Source: Paenibacillus vini (lineage in GTDB: Bacteria > Bacillota > Bacilli > Paenibacillales > Paenibacillaceae). Taken from it: 32,302 nt of DNA. This document shows, piece after piece, positions 15,019 to 24,012 of the stretch. The stretch lies in assembly GCF_018403325.1 (NCBI RefSeq), contig NZ_BOSL01000029.1:1-32302 (forward strand), in the 5' to 3' direction. Within the stretch, counting starts at the first letter, position 1, and every line of letters begins with the position of its first letter. The position numbers and the translations under genes were made by a program. The notes below the pieces were generated by a model, which was not told where the DNA came from, made no database searches, and saw only the letters and a program-made list of their open reading frames with translations.

Positions 15019-17265
15019 ATGAAGATCAAGGCCGTACGTAATCAAAGAGCGATGTTCAGCAAAATTCTGATCAGCATCGTGTTATGCACTTCCATCACGC
15101 TTCTGGTTTCAACATCCATTTATTACACCTACTACGTCAAAATCCAGAAGGAACAAACTTTCCTCTCCGACCTCAGCCATTTGACCCAAACCAGCAAGGA
15201 AGTCGTAAACTTGACGGAAGCGGCACAATCCTTGTCTTTTCAAATCTATCGAAACAGCACGATCTCCAAACTGATGTTTTATGAAAATCCCGATATTTAC
15301 GAAGTGACCGCCGCCATGTCCGAGCTCGGCAACTATTTAAGCTCCATGCCTTATATTGAATCCATTTACGTCTACAATCCGAAAAGCGAACACATTTACA
15401 TCGCTTCGTCCAAGGGACAAAACGGGGTGTTTGCCGAGCAGGAGCTGAAGGATACCGGTGTTCTGGATATCCTGGGCCATTACCAGGATTATAAACCGTT
15501 CACTCCGATTCCCCGGATCTATTCCAATGGTGCGGAGGAAGACGATCAAGTCCGGGCCTATACCTTTCTCTGTTATGATGCCATCGGTTGGGACCGTTCG
15601 ATCAACTCGGCCGTAATCGTCAACATTTCCGCCGCTTGGATTAACAAGGAGATCACCACCAACCTTTTCCCTGAAAGCGCTACCTTTATTTTGGATGATC
15701 GGGGGAAGATTCTTTCCAGTCAGAGCCTGGAGGAACAAACGCTCTCGCCGGTTGAATCGGACTGGTTCAACGTTAAAATCCGGGAGCGAGAAACCGGTTC
15801 TTTTACAGCTTCCTACCAGGGGTTGCCGTCGCTAGTATCGTATACATCCCCCGACGATCTCGGCTGGCAGTATGTACGGGTAACCCCCTATCATCTGATC
15901 ACCGAACAAACGGAGCGTATTTTGCAGGCAACCTTGCTGATTGCCGGGGTCATTTTGCTGGCGGGGCTGCTCACCTCCTGGCTGATTTCGAAACGGCTTT
16001 ATCTGCCGATCGACCGGATCGTCCGGGAAATGAACGTACTGGAGGTCGACAAACGAAACAGCATGTTTACGATCAAGCAAAATTCGCTGCGCGATCTTGT
16101 TCTGGGCCAGAAACCGCTGCACCCGGTGGACCAAGTGGAAGGATTGCAACGGCTTGGCATCCATTTCACGTTGAATGAGGATTATCGTCTGATAGTGCTG
16201 CGTATCGACCGTTACGCCGAGTTGTCGGAGGATCGTTCATCCTACCTTCTGGCTTATAAATTCGCGATTATGAACATCGCCTCTGAAATTTTCGGCCAAA
16301 CCTATCGCGTGGAGACCGTCGATATGAACGATGACAGTCTGCTCGTGCTGCTCAATATTATGGACCCGGCGGAGGACCGGGATACGGAACTGCTGGAAAC
16401 GCTGCTACGCCAAGTCCGCGAAGCCTGCGCCGATTATCTCAAAATCAGCCTGTCGGCAGCCTACAGCCCCGTCGACCGCAACCCGGCGCAATTACCGCGG
16501 CTCTATAAACAGGTGCGGGAAGCCTCCAAGCACCGCTTCTTCTATGGCCGCGGCTGCATTATTAACGCCAAAGCTATCCAGGAGCTGCAGGGTAATGTGC
16601 ACCATTATCCGACCGATACGGAAAAGAAGCTGACCGACGCGCTGCTGAGCGGAAAGACGGAGGAAGCCCGGCGCTATTTTTCCGAAATTGTCCGCGGGAC
16701 CACGCTGAATCCGTACCATGTGGCACAATTGTCGGTATCCCGTTTATCGGTAACCTTGAAGAGCGTGATCGACCAGATTCAGAAAAGCAATCAGTTCCGT
16801 TTCGAAGAGGAGTGGGAGCCGCCGGCCCTGGATTCTTTTGAAATCATCGATGATCTGGAGCACATCTATTTCACCTTGTTTGATGAGTTGAAGAACAAAC
16901 TGGCGGAGAAAAAGAACACGAAGCAGCACGAGCTTATCGCGGAAATCGACCGGATTATCGACCAATCCTTCCACGATCCGAATTTCAGCCTGAACCTGAT
17001 CGCGGACAAATTGGGTCTCTCTCCGGTATACGTCAGCCGTTTGTATAAGCAGGCGACCCTGACCGGAATTACGGAGGTCATCCTGACGAAAAGGCTGAAC
17101 GAGGTGTGCAGGTTACTGGAGCAAACCGATCACTCCATTACCCTCATTGCGGAACAAACGGGATTTACAAGCAGTTCCTATCTCCACCGGATGTTCAAAC
17201 GCAGCTTTGGGTCCACCCCCGCAGATTACCGGCGCTCCAAACGCCCCGCCGCCAGCAACGGTTGA
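15019..17265 (+). CDS. membrane-bound AraC-family regulator
   Basis: 748 residues. There is a short cytoplasmic N-terminus, a membrane helix at 15-40, an extracellular sensor (about 41-300, Cache-like, with a FILDDRGKILSS strand pair), a second helix at 301-323, a cytoplasmic linker and a C-terminal AraC double HTH (about 640-742: LIADKLGLSPVYVSRLYKQA and LIAEQTGFTSSSYLHRMFKR). Such one-piece sensors are abundant in Paenibacillus and usually stand next to LplABC-type sugar importers. Here one lies convergently downstream (18055-21571). The ATG has AGGAGGAG about 6 nt upstream. It probably senses an extracellular sugar, or a sugar-loaded binding protein, and activates the importer operon. The ligand is unknown. 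Confidence 0.9.
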   Translation: MKIKAVRNQRAMFSKILISIVLCTSITLLVSTSIYYTYYVKIQKEQTFLSDLSHLTQTSKEVVNLTEAAQSLSFQIYRNSTISKLMFYENPDIYEVTAAMSELGNYLSSMPYIESIYVYNPKSEHIYIASSKGQNGVFAEQELKDTGVLDILGHYQDYKPFTPIPRIYSNGAEEDDQVRAYTFLCYDAIGWDRSINSAVIVNISAAWINKEITTNLFPESATFILDDRGKILSSQSLEEQTLSPVESDWFNVKIRERETGSFTASYQGLPSLVSYTSPDDLGWQYVRVTPYHLITEQTERILQATLLIAGVILLAGLLTSWLISKRLYLPIDRIVREMNVLEVDKRNSMFTIKQNSLRDLVLGQKPLHPVDQVEGLQRLGIHFTLNEDYRLIVLRIDRYAELSEDRSSYLLAYKFAIMNIASEIFGQTYRVETVDMNDDSLLVLLNIMDPAEDRDTELLETLLRQVREACADYLKISLSAAYSPVDRNPAQLPRLYKQVREASKHRFFYGRGCIINAKAIQELQGNVHHYPTDTEKKLTDALLSGKTEEARRYFSEIVRGTTLNPYHVAQLSVSRLSVTLKSVIDQIQKSNQFRFEEEWEPPALDSFEIIDDLEHIYFTLFDELKNKLAEKKNTKQHELIAEIDRIIDQSFHDPNFSLNLIADKLGLSPVYVSRLYKQATLTGITEVILTKRLNEVCRLLEQTDHSITLIAEQTGFTSSSYLHRMFKRSFGSTPADYRRSKRPAASNG

Positions 17266-17315
17266 TTATTTAAAGGTTTGTTAGAGGGTTGGCGGTTGGC
17301 GTTGGTGGTTGGCAT

Positions 17316-17480
17316 GAGTTTGGGCGACATGGTTAGTTGGTTGTTGGTGGGTTGCACGAGTTTGGGCGACTTGGTTAGTTGGTTGTTGGTGGGTTGCACG
17401 AGTTTGGGCGACATGGTTAGTTGGATTGTTGCACAAGTTTAGGTGACATAGTGGTAGGTTAGTTGTATAAGTTTGGTTGA
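17316..17480. repeat. GT-rich 42-bp tandem repeat
   Basis: Three units start at 17316, 17358 and 17400 with GAGTTTGGGCGAC. The third lacks about 7 bp, and a worn fourth follows from about 17435. The strand is almost free of C and dense in GG pairs (GGTTAGTTGGTTGTTGG), so it might form two-layer G-quadruplexes. The open frame on the other strand (14-residue repeats) is a by-product of the period. Confidence 0.75.
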
Positions 17481-17505
17481 TTAAGGTGAGTAGAGTGAAG
17501 AAGCC

Positions 17506-17704
17506 TCGGGAAATTAACTGTAATTCCTACAGTTAATTTCCCGAATTCAGGCTCTTTAACTAAATTAGATGTAATTCCTACATTTAATTTTGGTGAAGTC
17601 GCCAATTCCAAGCCTTAGACTAGAAATTAGCTGCATGTTTTACAGTTAATTGGTCCCGAACCTCCTTTAAGCCTATAATTAGCGGTAGGTTTTACAGTTA
17701 AATT
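17506..17704. repeat. four units of a palindromic intergenic repeat
   Basis: Units lie at 17506-17544, 17562-17590, 17625-17651 and 17677-17704. Each is an inverted repeat of the form AATTAACTGTA-N5-TACAGTTAATT. The first has a perfect 17-bp stem with loop ATTCC. The second keeps that loop with one wobble pair, and the last two have TGTTT or GGTTT loops and a few mismatches. The linkers also share AGGCT or AAGCCT segments, so whole modules of about 50-63 bp were duplicated. Confidence 0.75.
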
Positions 17705-17746
17705 TACTCTCGAGGCCACGCCGCTCCGTGTCAGGTTACTTTACCC

Positions 17747-17909
17747 CACTTCTCATCACCGCACTTCACTTCTATACCAATTCATCAATTAAACTCACTA
17801 CATTTAACCACACTCCCTCAACCTTACCTCATATCACTCCACTTCAATTCGAATCACGTCACATCACTTCCCATCAACCAAACTTCACTTCTACAGCAAA
17901 TCATCAATT
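17747..17909. repeat. C/A-rich direct repeat
   Basis: A segment of about 45 bp (17747-17790: CACTTCTCATCACC and then CTTCACTTCT and ATCAATT) recurs at 17865-17909 with several changes. The strand from 17740 to 17940 is nearly free of G. No gene is supported anywhere in 17266-18054. Confidence 0.55.
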
Positions 17910-17979
17910 CATTTCACCATACCTCATCACTTCCAGCACTCTCGCGGGGAATCGTCAAACCATACCCAAACTAAAAACA

Positions 17980-18002
17980 GACGCCGAAGGTTTCTCGGCG
18001 TC
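17980..18002 (-). terminator. terminator of the sugar importer operon
   Basis: Stem GACGCCGA/TCGGCGTC with a 7-nt loop, followed on the minus strand by TGTTTTT. It lies about 53 bp past the stop of the binding-protein gene. Confidence 0.75.
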
Positions 18003-18054
18003 CGTTTCCTGTATGTGTCTTTTCCTATTGCGTCTGTTCCTTATTAAACTTTGT

Positions 18055-19653
18055 TTACTTGATTCCCGATTCGCTCACATACTGCTCCCACTGTTTCGTC
18101 CATTCCTGCTGCACTTTCTCCAGACCTGCCTGCTTCGCTTTCTCCATAAAAGTGGCTAAGCCTTTATCGACATCGTCGACTAGTCCTGCCTGAAGCGGGT
18201 ACAAGTACTGCTTCTCGACCTGCTCCAAGGCCGCTTTCTCGGCCTGGTAGGAGGTGTAATCCTCCGCGAAGCTCAGGAACAGATCCGGTTTCTGGATTTT
18301 ATCCAGCTCGGCAAAAATCTCTTTAACCCCGTCAAAGCTCTTGTCGAAGAGCATATACTCCGGGTTCCGCCAAGCCCAGCCGTTCATCGCTTCCCGCGGG
18401 AAGCCGTTCGACTGGCTTGTGCCGATCATTTTATAATACCCGTCTTCCACGGTGTAGTTCGTACCCTCGATACCGTACTCCGTCAATTGGTTGTACCGTT
18501 GATCAAGCACCAGCTTTTCATAAAAAGCCAGCGCCCGTTCCGGATTCTTACTGTTCTTCGGAACCGCAAAGCCATTATGGATCGGATGCACCGGTGACGC
18601 ATAACCCGTTGTCTCTCCGAACGGGGTATATCCCAACTCCCAGTCCGGATGGGAGGCTTGCACGGCGATTACCGACTCGTTGAAACGCGTAGGATTGTCT
18701 CCGAAAATACTCGCCGCTTTCCCGGACGTCAGAGGATCCTGCATCGTGTCTTTGATGTTGAGCACGTTTTTCGGAATGAATCCCTTATCCGCCCACCGCT
18801 TCATTACTTTCAACTCTTCTTTATGTTCCTCGGAGCCCCAGAAAGAATAGACTTCCGTCGGATTCTCGTATTTGACCCCCATTCCGTAAGGGAGCGCGCC
18901 GATCATTTTATTCAGCTCGGTATAGATATAATGAAGATTGTTTTTGACGTCGCTGTTGAGCGAAACCGGCATCATATCCGGCTCGTTCTGCTTGATTCCG
19001 TCCATGTAGGCTTCAAAACTCTCCAGATCCTTGGGCACCGGAAGATCGTACTTTTTCCGCAGGTCCTCCCGCCATACAAAACCGTTTGTCACGTATTCCT
19101 TATAGGTCGAAGGAATCGTATAGATTTTGCCGTCGACCTTTACGCCGTCCCACATCGATTGCGGAACAAACTTCTGCAGCTCCGGCGCCGCCTTCGGAAG
19201 CAAATCATCAAGAGCCAGGAAGGCGCCTTTCTTCGCATAGGACTGATAGGAAGTCCAATCCGCCGTGAAAATCAGATCGATCGCCTGGCCGGAGGACAGT
19301 AGAAGCTTGTATTTCTGGTCCCAATCCGTCCAGCTCGTATAATTGAATTTTACCGTAGTATTCAGCTCCGCTTGCGCCATTTTATTGACCTCGGCCATCA
19401 CCTTGTCCAGATCTTTGGGCGCGTCGCCGAGCATGTACACCTGCAGCTCCACCCTTTTCGAAGTATCGATTCCCGTGTCAGCCGTCTGCCCTGTCGCACT
19501 AGAGCTACCATCGTTCCCGGACTTCCCGCCGCTCGAATCGTTACCGCTTCCCGCATTGTTGCCGTTCCCCCCGCCGCAGCCCGAGAGCAGCGCCATAATC
19601 AGAACCAGGGTCAACATCATCAACGAACCTTTGCTTAAAGACTTTTTCTTCAT
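18055..19653 (-). CDS. sugar ABC transporter solute-binding lipoprotein
   Basis: A 532-residue LplA/YtcQ-type extracellular binding protein. The signal sequence ends in lipobox LLSGC (Cys26), then a Gly/Ser/Asn-rich linker to about residue 60. The binding fold runs from RVELQVYMLGDAPKDLDKV on, with GQAIDLIFTADW and SGKAASIFGDNPTRF segments typical of large oligosaccharide-binding proteins. The ATG has GGGAGG 7 nt upstream. It is the third gene of the operon after two permeases. No ATPase gene is present, as usual for this class, which shares an MsmX-type ATPase encoded elsewhere. Probably imports an oligosaccharide from plant or microbial polymers; the exact sugar cannot be told. Confidence 0.92.
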   Translation of the reverse strand: MKKKSLSKGSLMMLTLVLIMALLSGCGGGNGNNAGSGNDSSGGKSGNDGSSSATGQTADTGIDTSKRVELQVYMLGDAPKDLDKVMAEVNKMAQAELNTTVKFNYTSWTDWDQKYKLLLSSGQAIDLIFTADWTSYQSYAKKGAFLALDDLLPKAAPELQKFVPQSMWDGVKVDGKIYTIPSTYKEYVTNGFVWREDLRKKYDLPVPKDLESFEAYMDGIKQNEPDMMPVSLNSDVKNNLHYIYTELNKMIGALPYGMGVKYENPTEVYSFWGSEEHKEELKVMKRWADKGFIPKNVLNIKDTMQDPLTSGKAASIFGDNPTRFNESVIAVQASHPDWELGYTPFGETTGYASPVHPIHNGFAVPKNSKNPERALAFYEKLVLDQRYNQLTEYGIEGTNYTVEDGYYKMIGTSQSNGFPREAMNGWAWRNPEYMLFDKSFDGVKEIFAELDKIQKPDLFLSFAEDYTSYQAEKAALEQVEKQYLYPLQAGLVDDVDKGLATFMEKAKQAGLEKVQQEWTKQWEQYVSESGIK

Positions 19654-19749
19654 CCTGAATCCTCCCTTTTTATCGATGATTGCAATTGCTCTATGTCAGC
19701 CGAAGGTCCGGTTGCTTGTGCCGCATTCGCTCAGCCCCGCACTTCGGTT

Positions 19750-20643
19750 CTAACCTTTTACCGCTCCGATCGTCAAGCCCTTGACAAAATACCGCTGAAT
19801 GAACGGATACAGAAACAACACCGGCCCCGTAACCACGATCGCCATGGCCATTTTCGTCGACTCCGTCGGCAGATCCCCGGCCAGACTTACTCCCGTCCCG
19901 GCCCCCATATTGGCGATGAAGGATGCCGAATTGATGACATTGTACAAATGAAATTGCAGCTGGTACTTATGTGTGTCGTTAATGTACAGCGAGGAACTGA
20001 ACCAGTCGTTCCAATAATGCAGGGCCAGAAACAGTCCCACCGTGGCGATACCCGGCATGGACAACTGGAGAACGATCCTCCAGTAAATGCGGAAGTCGCC
20101 GGCTCCGTCGATTTTCGCGGATTCGAACAATTCTTCAGGTACGGCAGTCCGGATAAAATTTTTCATCAATATAATAAGAAACGGGGTCATCAGGCCCGGA
20201 AGAATGAGCGCCATGTAACTGTCGGTCAGGTGCAGATATTTCGTGTACAGGATATACCAGGGTACCAGTCCGCCCCCGAACAGGGTTGTAAAGTAAATGT
20301 AGAACGAGAAAGCGTTCCGGTATTTAAAGTCTCTGCGCGAAAGCACATATCCCGCCATGGTCATAAAGAACAAGCCCAGCGTCGTGCCGACAACTGTAGT
20401 GAAAAACGTGACTCCATAGGCCCTAAGCACATCCTCCGGGAAGCGGAATACCGTTCGGTAGCCTTCCAGCGAAAATGTAGAGGGTATCAGATGATACCCG
20501 TCCCGGATAATCGAGTCATTGGCCGTCAGAGAGGCCGAAATAATGAGCAGGAATGGAAGCAGGCAGGCTATGGAGAACAGAATCGTTACCGAATAGGACA
20601 ACCCTTGCAGCAATCCGTAATACTTATCTTCTTTGATTCTCAT
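19750..20643 (-). CDS. sugar ABC transporter permease, LplC/YtcP type
   Basis: A 297-residue inner-membrane permease with six predicted helices. The cytoplasmic EAA loop is EELFESAKIDGAGDFRIYWR, and the protein ends in the usual MIQRYFVKGLTIGAVKG-type tail. The start ATG lies 13 bp after the stop of the first permease gene, with AAGGGGG 8 nt upstream, so the two are translated from one message. It forms the channel with the LplB-type partner. Confidence 0.92.
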   Translation of the reverse strand: MRIKEDKYYGLLQGLSYSVTILFSIACLLPFLLIISASLTANDSIIRDGYHLIPSTFSLEGYRTVFRFPEDVLRAYGVTFFTTVVGTTLGLFFMTMAGYVLSRRDFKYRNAFSFYIYFTTLFGGGLVPWYILYTKYLHLTDSYMALILPGLMTPFLIILMKNFIRTAVPEELFESAKIDGAGDFRIYWRIVLQLSMPGIATVGLFLALHYWNDWFSSSLYINDTHKYQLQFHLYNVINSASFIANMGAGTGVSLAGDLPTESTKMAMAIVVTGPVLFLYPFIQRYFVKGLTIGAVKG

Positions 20644-20656
20644 TTTGCGCGCCCCC

Positions 20657-21571
20657 TTAGAACAAAGCGTACTCGTCGTTGATTTTGCGGATGATCCAGT
20701 TGACCGTCATGATCAGAATGAAGCCGAACAGGGATTGATACAGCCCCGCGGCCGTGGCCATGCCGACATCAAACGTCACCTTGAGCGACCGGAACACGTA
20801 AGTGTCCAGAATATCCGTCGTATTGTAGAGCACCCCGTTATTGCCGATCAACTGATAGAACAAATCGAACTGGCCCTTCATAATGCTGCCTAGCGCAAAC
20901 AGCAGAAGCATGACGAAGGTCGTTTTCAGCATCGGCACCGTGATGTACCAGATCCGCTGGAAGATGTTCGCCCCGTCGATTTTTGCAGCTTCATAATACT
21001 CCTCGCTGATCCCGGTAATGGTTGCAAGGTAAATGACCATGCTGTAGCCGAGATTTTTCCACAGGTAAAATAAAATAATGAGAAAAATCCAAATCACCGG
21101 CTTGTTGTACACGTCGACCGGCTCGGCGCCGAACTGTGCAAGCAGTGTATTCAGGAATCCGCTGTCATAGTTGAACACGTTGTACACAATGACGCTCAGG
21201 ATGACGAACGAGACGAAGTAAGGCAGGAACATGATCGACTGCGTCAATTTTTTGAACCATTTTATCCGCAATTCACTGAGCAGGATCGCGCAGACGATAG
21301 CCAATACATTCCCCAACACAATGAAAGCCAGATTGTAGCCCACCGTATTCAGCGTTAATCGGAACAAAGTACCGGATTTCCAAAGAAACTCAAAATTTTT
21401 CAGGCCGACGAATGCCGAATCGAACAGCCCCGAGTTGAAATCAAACTGAGTAAAAGCATAGTAGACACCGACCATAGGAAAATAGGAATTGATCAAAAAA
21501 TAGATTAATGTCGGCAGCAGCATCAGAAACAAAATCCGGTTCCGCGACAATTCTTGTAAAAAGTGCCTCAT
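20657..21571 (-). CDS. sugar ABC transporter permease, LplB type
   Basis: A 304-residue permease, first gene of the importer operon. It begins MRHFLQELSRNRILFLMLLP and carries the EAA loop ISEEYYEAAKIDGANIFQRI. The open frame reaches back to 21694, but that extra part has no ribosome site and no family similarity. AAAGGA and GGAGGG stand before the ATG at 21571. The 284 bp up to the next gene (21572-21855) hold a small hairpin (about 21655-21674) and no gene; no promoter there is convincing. Confidence 0.9.
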   Translation of the reverse strand: MRHFLQELSRNRILFLMLLPTLIYFLINSYFPMVGVYYAFTQFDFNSGLFDSAFVGLKNFEFLWKSGTLFRLTLNTVGYNLAFIVLGNVLAIVCAILLSELRIKWFKKLTQSIMFLPYFVSFVILSVIVYNVFNYDSGFLNTLLAQFGAEPVDVYNKPVIWIFLIILFYLWKNLGYSMVIYLATITGISEEYYEAAKIDGANIFQRIWYITVPMLKTTFVMLLLFALGSIMKGQFDLFYQLIGNNGVLYNTTDILDTYVFRSLKVTFDVGMATAAGLYQSLFGFILIMTVNWIIRKINDEYALF

Positions 21572-21855
21572 GGCATCCTTTCTCCCTCCTGCAACGTTTG
21601 AGACCACTATAGTAAAACCCCTGATTTCCGTGTAGTGAAGCTTCCCGGCATTCCTGTATTTTCCGTAAAAATACGAGGTGAACAATTCGAACATTTATGC
21701 AAAATTCCGGTTTTACAGACGAAAAGACCCGGGCATAGCGCCCTAACAGCATCCGTTAAATAAGGATATAGCTGGATTTCTTACTTTCCTCTCTTTCGTA
21801 ATAATAAAAAAGGGTAATGTTTCCTGAGGATCATAATTTGGAAGGAGAGCTGCTA

Positions 21856-23691
21856 GTGTTTAAGCAATGGTGTAAGCTGGCTTTAATTTCCCTAATATGT
21901 ATTGGAACTTGGTCCGGAGGGACCGGCGGCAGCGATGCCGCCGCGGCGGAGGCAGAGGCGGCGGCCAAGCCGGCTGCGGAATGGAGCAGGCTGTATGGAA
22001 CGGATGCTGCGTCTTCAAACGGAAGGTCCGTGATTCCCACAACCGATGGCGGATACATCGCCGTAGGGGAAATCGTGTATTTGTCTGCCTCCGGATATGC
22101 CACGGATCAAAAGATCTATGTCGTTAAGCTGAACAAAGACGGTGAAATTACTTGGGAGACAAAAATACAAGCCGATGCGGCCGCTGAGAAATCCGGGGGC
22201 ACGGCGTATAGTGCGATCGAGACCCGGGACGGGGGTTATCTGATTAGCGGGGTGGTTACCGATGTCTCGGGCAAGTCGCGGATCGTTCCGTTGCTGGCCA
22301 AACTGGACAGCCAAGGAAATGTCGAGTGGGACAAGAGTTATGACGATTTAGCCCCTTCAACGGATCTGCACGGCGAATCGATTGTTGAATCTCCGGACGG
22401 CGGATACGTGATCACCGGCTTCAGTGCCAATTCTTATGCCGTGTCTTCCGCCTATTTGCTTAAAGTGGACGAGACGGGAAATGAAGTGTGGTATAAAACA
22501 TACCGCTTCGACGCCGACATCCAATATTTTAATGAGATCATGGCGTCACCGGACGGAGGCTATGTAGCTGTCGGCGCACTAGATAGCATGATTACCCCCC
22601 AACAGGACGGTTCCGTTATTGTGAAGCTGGATGCCCAAGGGGAAGTGGAATGGGAACAAACCCGGACGCTGCCTAGTTCCGGGCGAACCCTCCGTTCGAT
22701 CGAACCGTCGCAGGACGGCGGGTATGTGGTTAGCGGGATGCAGCGGCAGGAAGGTGAGCAGATCGCCTTTGTGAGTAAGATTGACACCACGGGGAAAACG
22801 ATTTGGGAGAAGACTTATAACCTCGGTACGGACAATGACTACCTGACCCAACTGATCATGATGGAGGACGGGTTTGCATTACTGGGGCGGCATGCTTACG
22901 GAAGCTATCCCGATACAGTAACCGAATATCAGGTGCTCCATCTGGATGAAGGCGGCGAGGTTACCGGTACGTTTATATTTGAAGAGCCTGGCCTCGTTAA
23001 TGTCGGCAATGGAGCTTTGGCTTCGGACGGCGGTTTGTTACTCTCCGGACAAATCCGGGAGAATAACAGCTACCGGATGCAGATTATCAAGGTCCTTGGA
23101 AATGGGGAGACGCTGCCGGAAGATCCGGAATTATCCGGGCTCTTGTTTGGCTCGGCCGAGGCTGATCTGGCTATCGGTGAACAGAAGCCAAGCGTTATTA
23201 CAGCGGTTTATAGCGACGGCGGCACCTTCGATGTATCCGATTCAGCGACCTATGCCTCTTGGAATCCTGAAATAGCAACCGTGGATGACAGAGGTCTGCT
23301 GACCGGCCTGTCCGCCGGCAGCACGGTAATTACCGCCGGGTATGGCGGGATGGAAGCGCAGCTCATCGTCCATGTCACGGACGGAACTCAAGGCCCGAAT
23401 CCGGTTAACGGGCAATTCTACCTGGATTCGGAAGATTACTCGCTTTCTATCGGCAGCGAGCTCGATATCCAGGCCTGGTTCGCCGATGAGTACGGGAATG
23501 CCCGCCTCGTAAACGGGGAGACCGAGTTTACGATCGCCGATACGGCTATCGCCACGATTGACGAGCAGGGCTTTATGACCGGACTCACCCCCGGCCGGAC
23601 CACGTTGACAGCCGTTTATCAAGGGAGAAGTTATACTTCGACCGTCTTGGTAGTCCGGCCTTATGTTCCGGCTGAGATCACTGAGAATTAA
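21856..23691 (+). CDS. secreted DGGY-repeat propeller protein with two Big_2 domains
   Basis: 611 residues. There is a signal peptide (KLALISLICIGTWSGG) and an Ala/Glu-rich stretch, then about seven repeats of the form D-GGY-hhhG ... KLD-GpVxWxKxY (for example DGGYVITGFS, DGGYVAVGAL, DGGYVVSGMQ) from about residue 45 to 415. These are beta-propeller blades. Two bacterial Ig-like Big_2 domains follow (about 430-525 and 530-605; motifs ATVDDRGLLTGLSAGSTVIT and ATIDEQGFMTGLTPGRTTLT). The start is GTG with AAGGAG 8 nt upstream; the frame reaches back to ATG 21817, but that lacks a ribosome site. No LPXTG or SLH anchor is seen, so it is probably released or loosely wall-bound. Likely adhesion or matrix function; not determined. 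Confidence 0.85.
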   Translation: MFKQWCKLALISLICIGTWSGGTGGSDAAAAEAEAAAKPAAEWSRLYGTDAASSNGRSVIPTTDGGYIAVGEIVYLSASGYATDQKIYVVKLNKDGEITWETKIQADAAAEKSGGTAYSAIETRDGGYLISGVVTDVSGKSRIVPLLAKLDSQGNVEWDKSYDDLAPSTDLHGESIVESPDGGYVITGFSANSYAVSSAYLLKVDETGNEVWYKTYRFDADIQYFNEIMASPDGGYVAVGALDSMITPQQDGSVIVKLDAQGEVEWEQTRTLPSSGRTLRSIEPSQDGGYVVSGMQRQEGEQIAFVSKIDTTGKTIWEKTYNLGTDNDYLTQLIMMEDGFALLGRHAYGSYPDTVTEYQVLHLDEGGEVTGTFIFEEPGLVNVGNGALASDGGLLLSGQIRENNSYRMQIIKVLGNGETLPEDPELSGLLFGSAEADLAIGEQKPSVITAVYSDGGTFDVSDSATYASWNPEIATVDDRGLLTGLSAGSTVITAGYGGMEAQLIVHVTDGTQGPNPVNGQFYLDSEDYSLSIGSELDIQAWFADEYGNARLVNGETEFTIADTAIATIDEQGFMTGLTPGRTTLTAVYQGRSYTSTVLVVRPYVPAEITEN

Positions 23692-23728
23692 GATCGCGAT
23701 AGTATTTGTGATTCTTTATACAAATCAA

Positions 23729-23756
23729 AAAAATCCCCTGTCCCCAGGGGATTTTT
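23729..23756. terminator. bidirectional terminator
   Basis: A perfect 12-bp stem AAAAATCCCCTG/CAGGGGATTTTT with loop TCCC lies between the convergent genes ending at 23691 and 23773. It has T-runs on both strands. Confidence 0.9.
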
Positions 23757-23772
23757 CTATGTCTTTCCTTGT

Positions 23773-24012
23773 TTATTCGCCCGCTCTTTGCTCCTTTGTC
23801 TCCCTCTCCTTAATCATTTCCAGAAATTCCAGAATGATATCGGAAACGGCATCCTCGGTAGGCGAGTGAATGTATCGGCTGACCCGCATGATATCTCCCT
23901 TGTAGAGATCGATCAGTTTCAGAACGGCATCGGGATCGTTTTGTTTCGCTTTTTCAAGTAAGTTCAGGAACTCATCATCCGGGACAACTCTTGGATCATT
24001 TTGCGTTTCCAT
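23773..24012 (-). CDS. rsoA: RsoA-like sigma region 2 subunit
   Basis: A 79-residue protein, FLNLLEKAKQNDPDAVLKLI then DLYKGDIMRVSRYI and AVSDIILEFLEMIKE, matching the core-binding half of sigma region 2. In B. subtilis RsoA is also 79 residues and joins SigO to form one working two-subunit sigma factor. The ATG has GGGGTGA 4 nt upstream and lies 49 nt inside the 3' end of the preceding sigma-4-like gene, in another frame, so translation is probably coupled. It is last of two genes, and the bidirectional terminator at 23729-23756 follows. The identification rests on size, sequence pattern and the neighbouring sigma-4 and YvrJ genes. A Tn916-type HTH_16 protein is the main alternative. Confidence 0.7.
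   Translation of the reverse strand: METQNDPRVVPDDEFLNLLEKAKQNDPDAVLKLIDLYKGDIMRVSRYIHSPTEDAVSDIILEFLEMIKERETKEQRAGE

Noticed and set aside
17226-17414. Protein with 14-residue repeats on the minus strand
   Set aside because: Produced by the 42-bp DNA period; it begins inside a tandem repeat and has no ribosome site.
17506-17704. CRISPR array
   Set aside because: The units are inverted repeats that decay quickly and the linkers share sequence; there are no uniform repeats with unique spacers and no cas genes.
21572-21694. N-terminal extension of the LplB-type permease
   Set aside because: No ribosome site, polar unrelated sequence; the family start MRHFLQEL has good sites before it.
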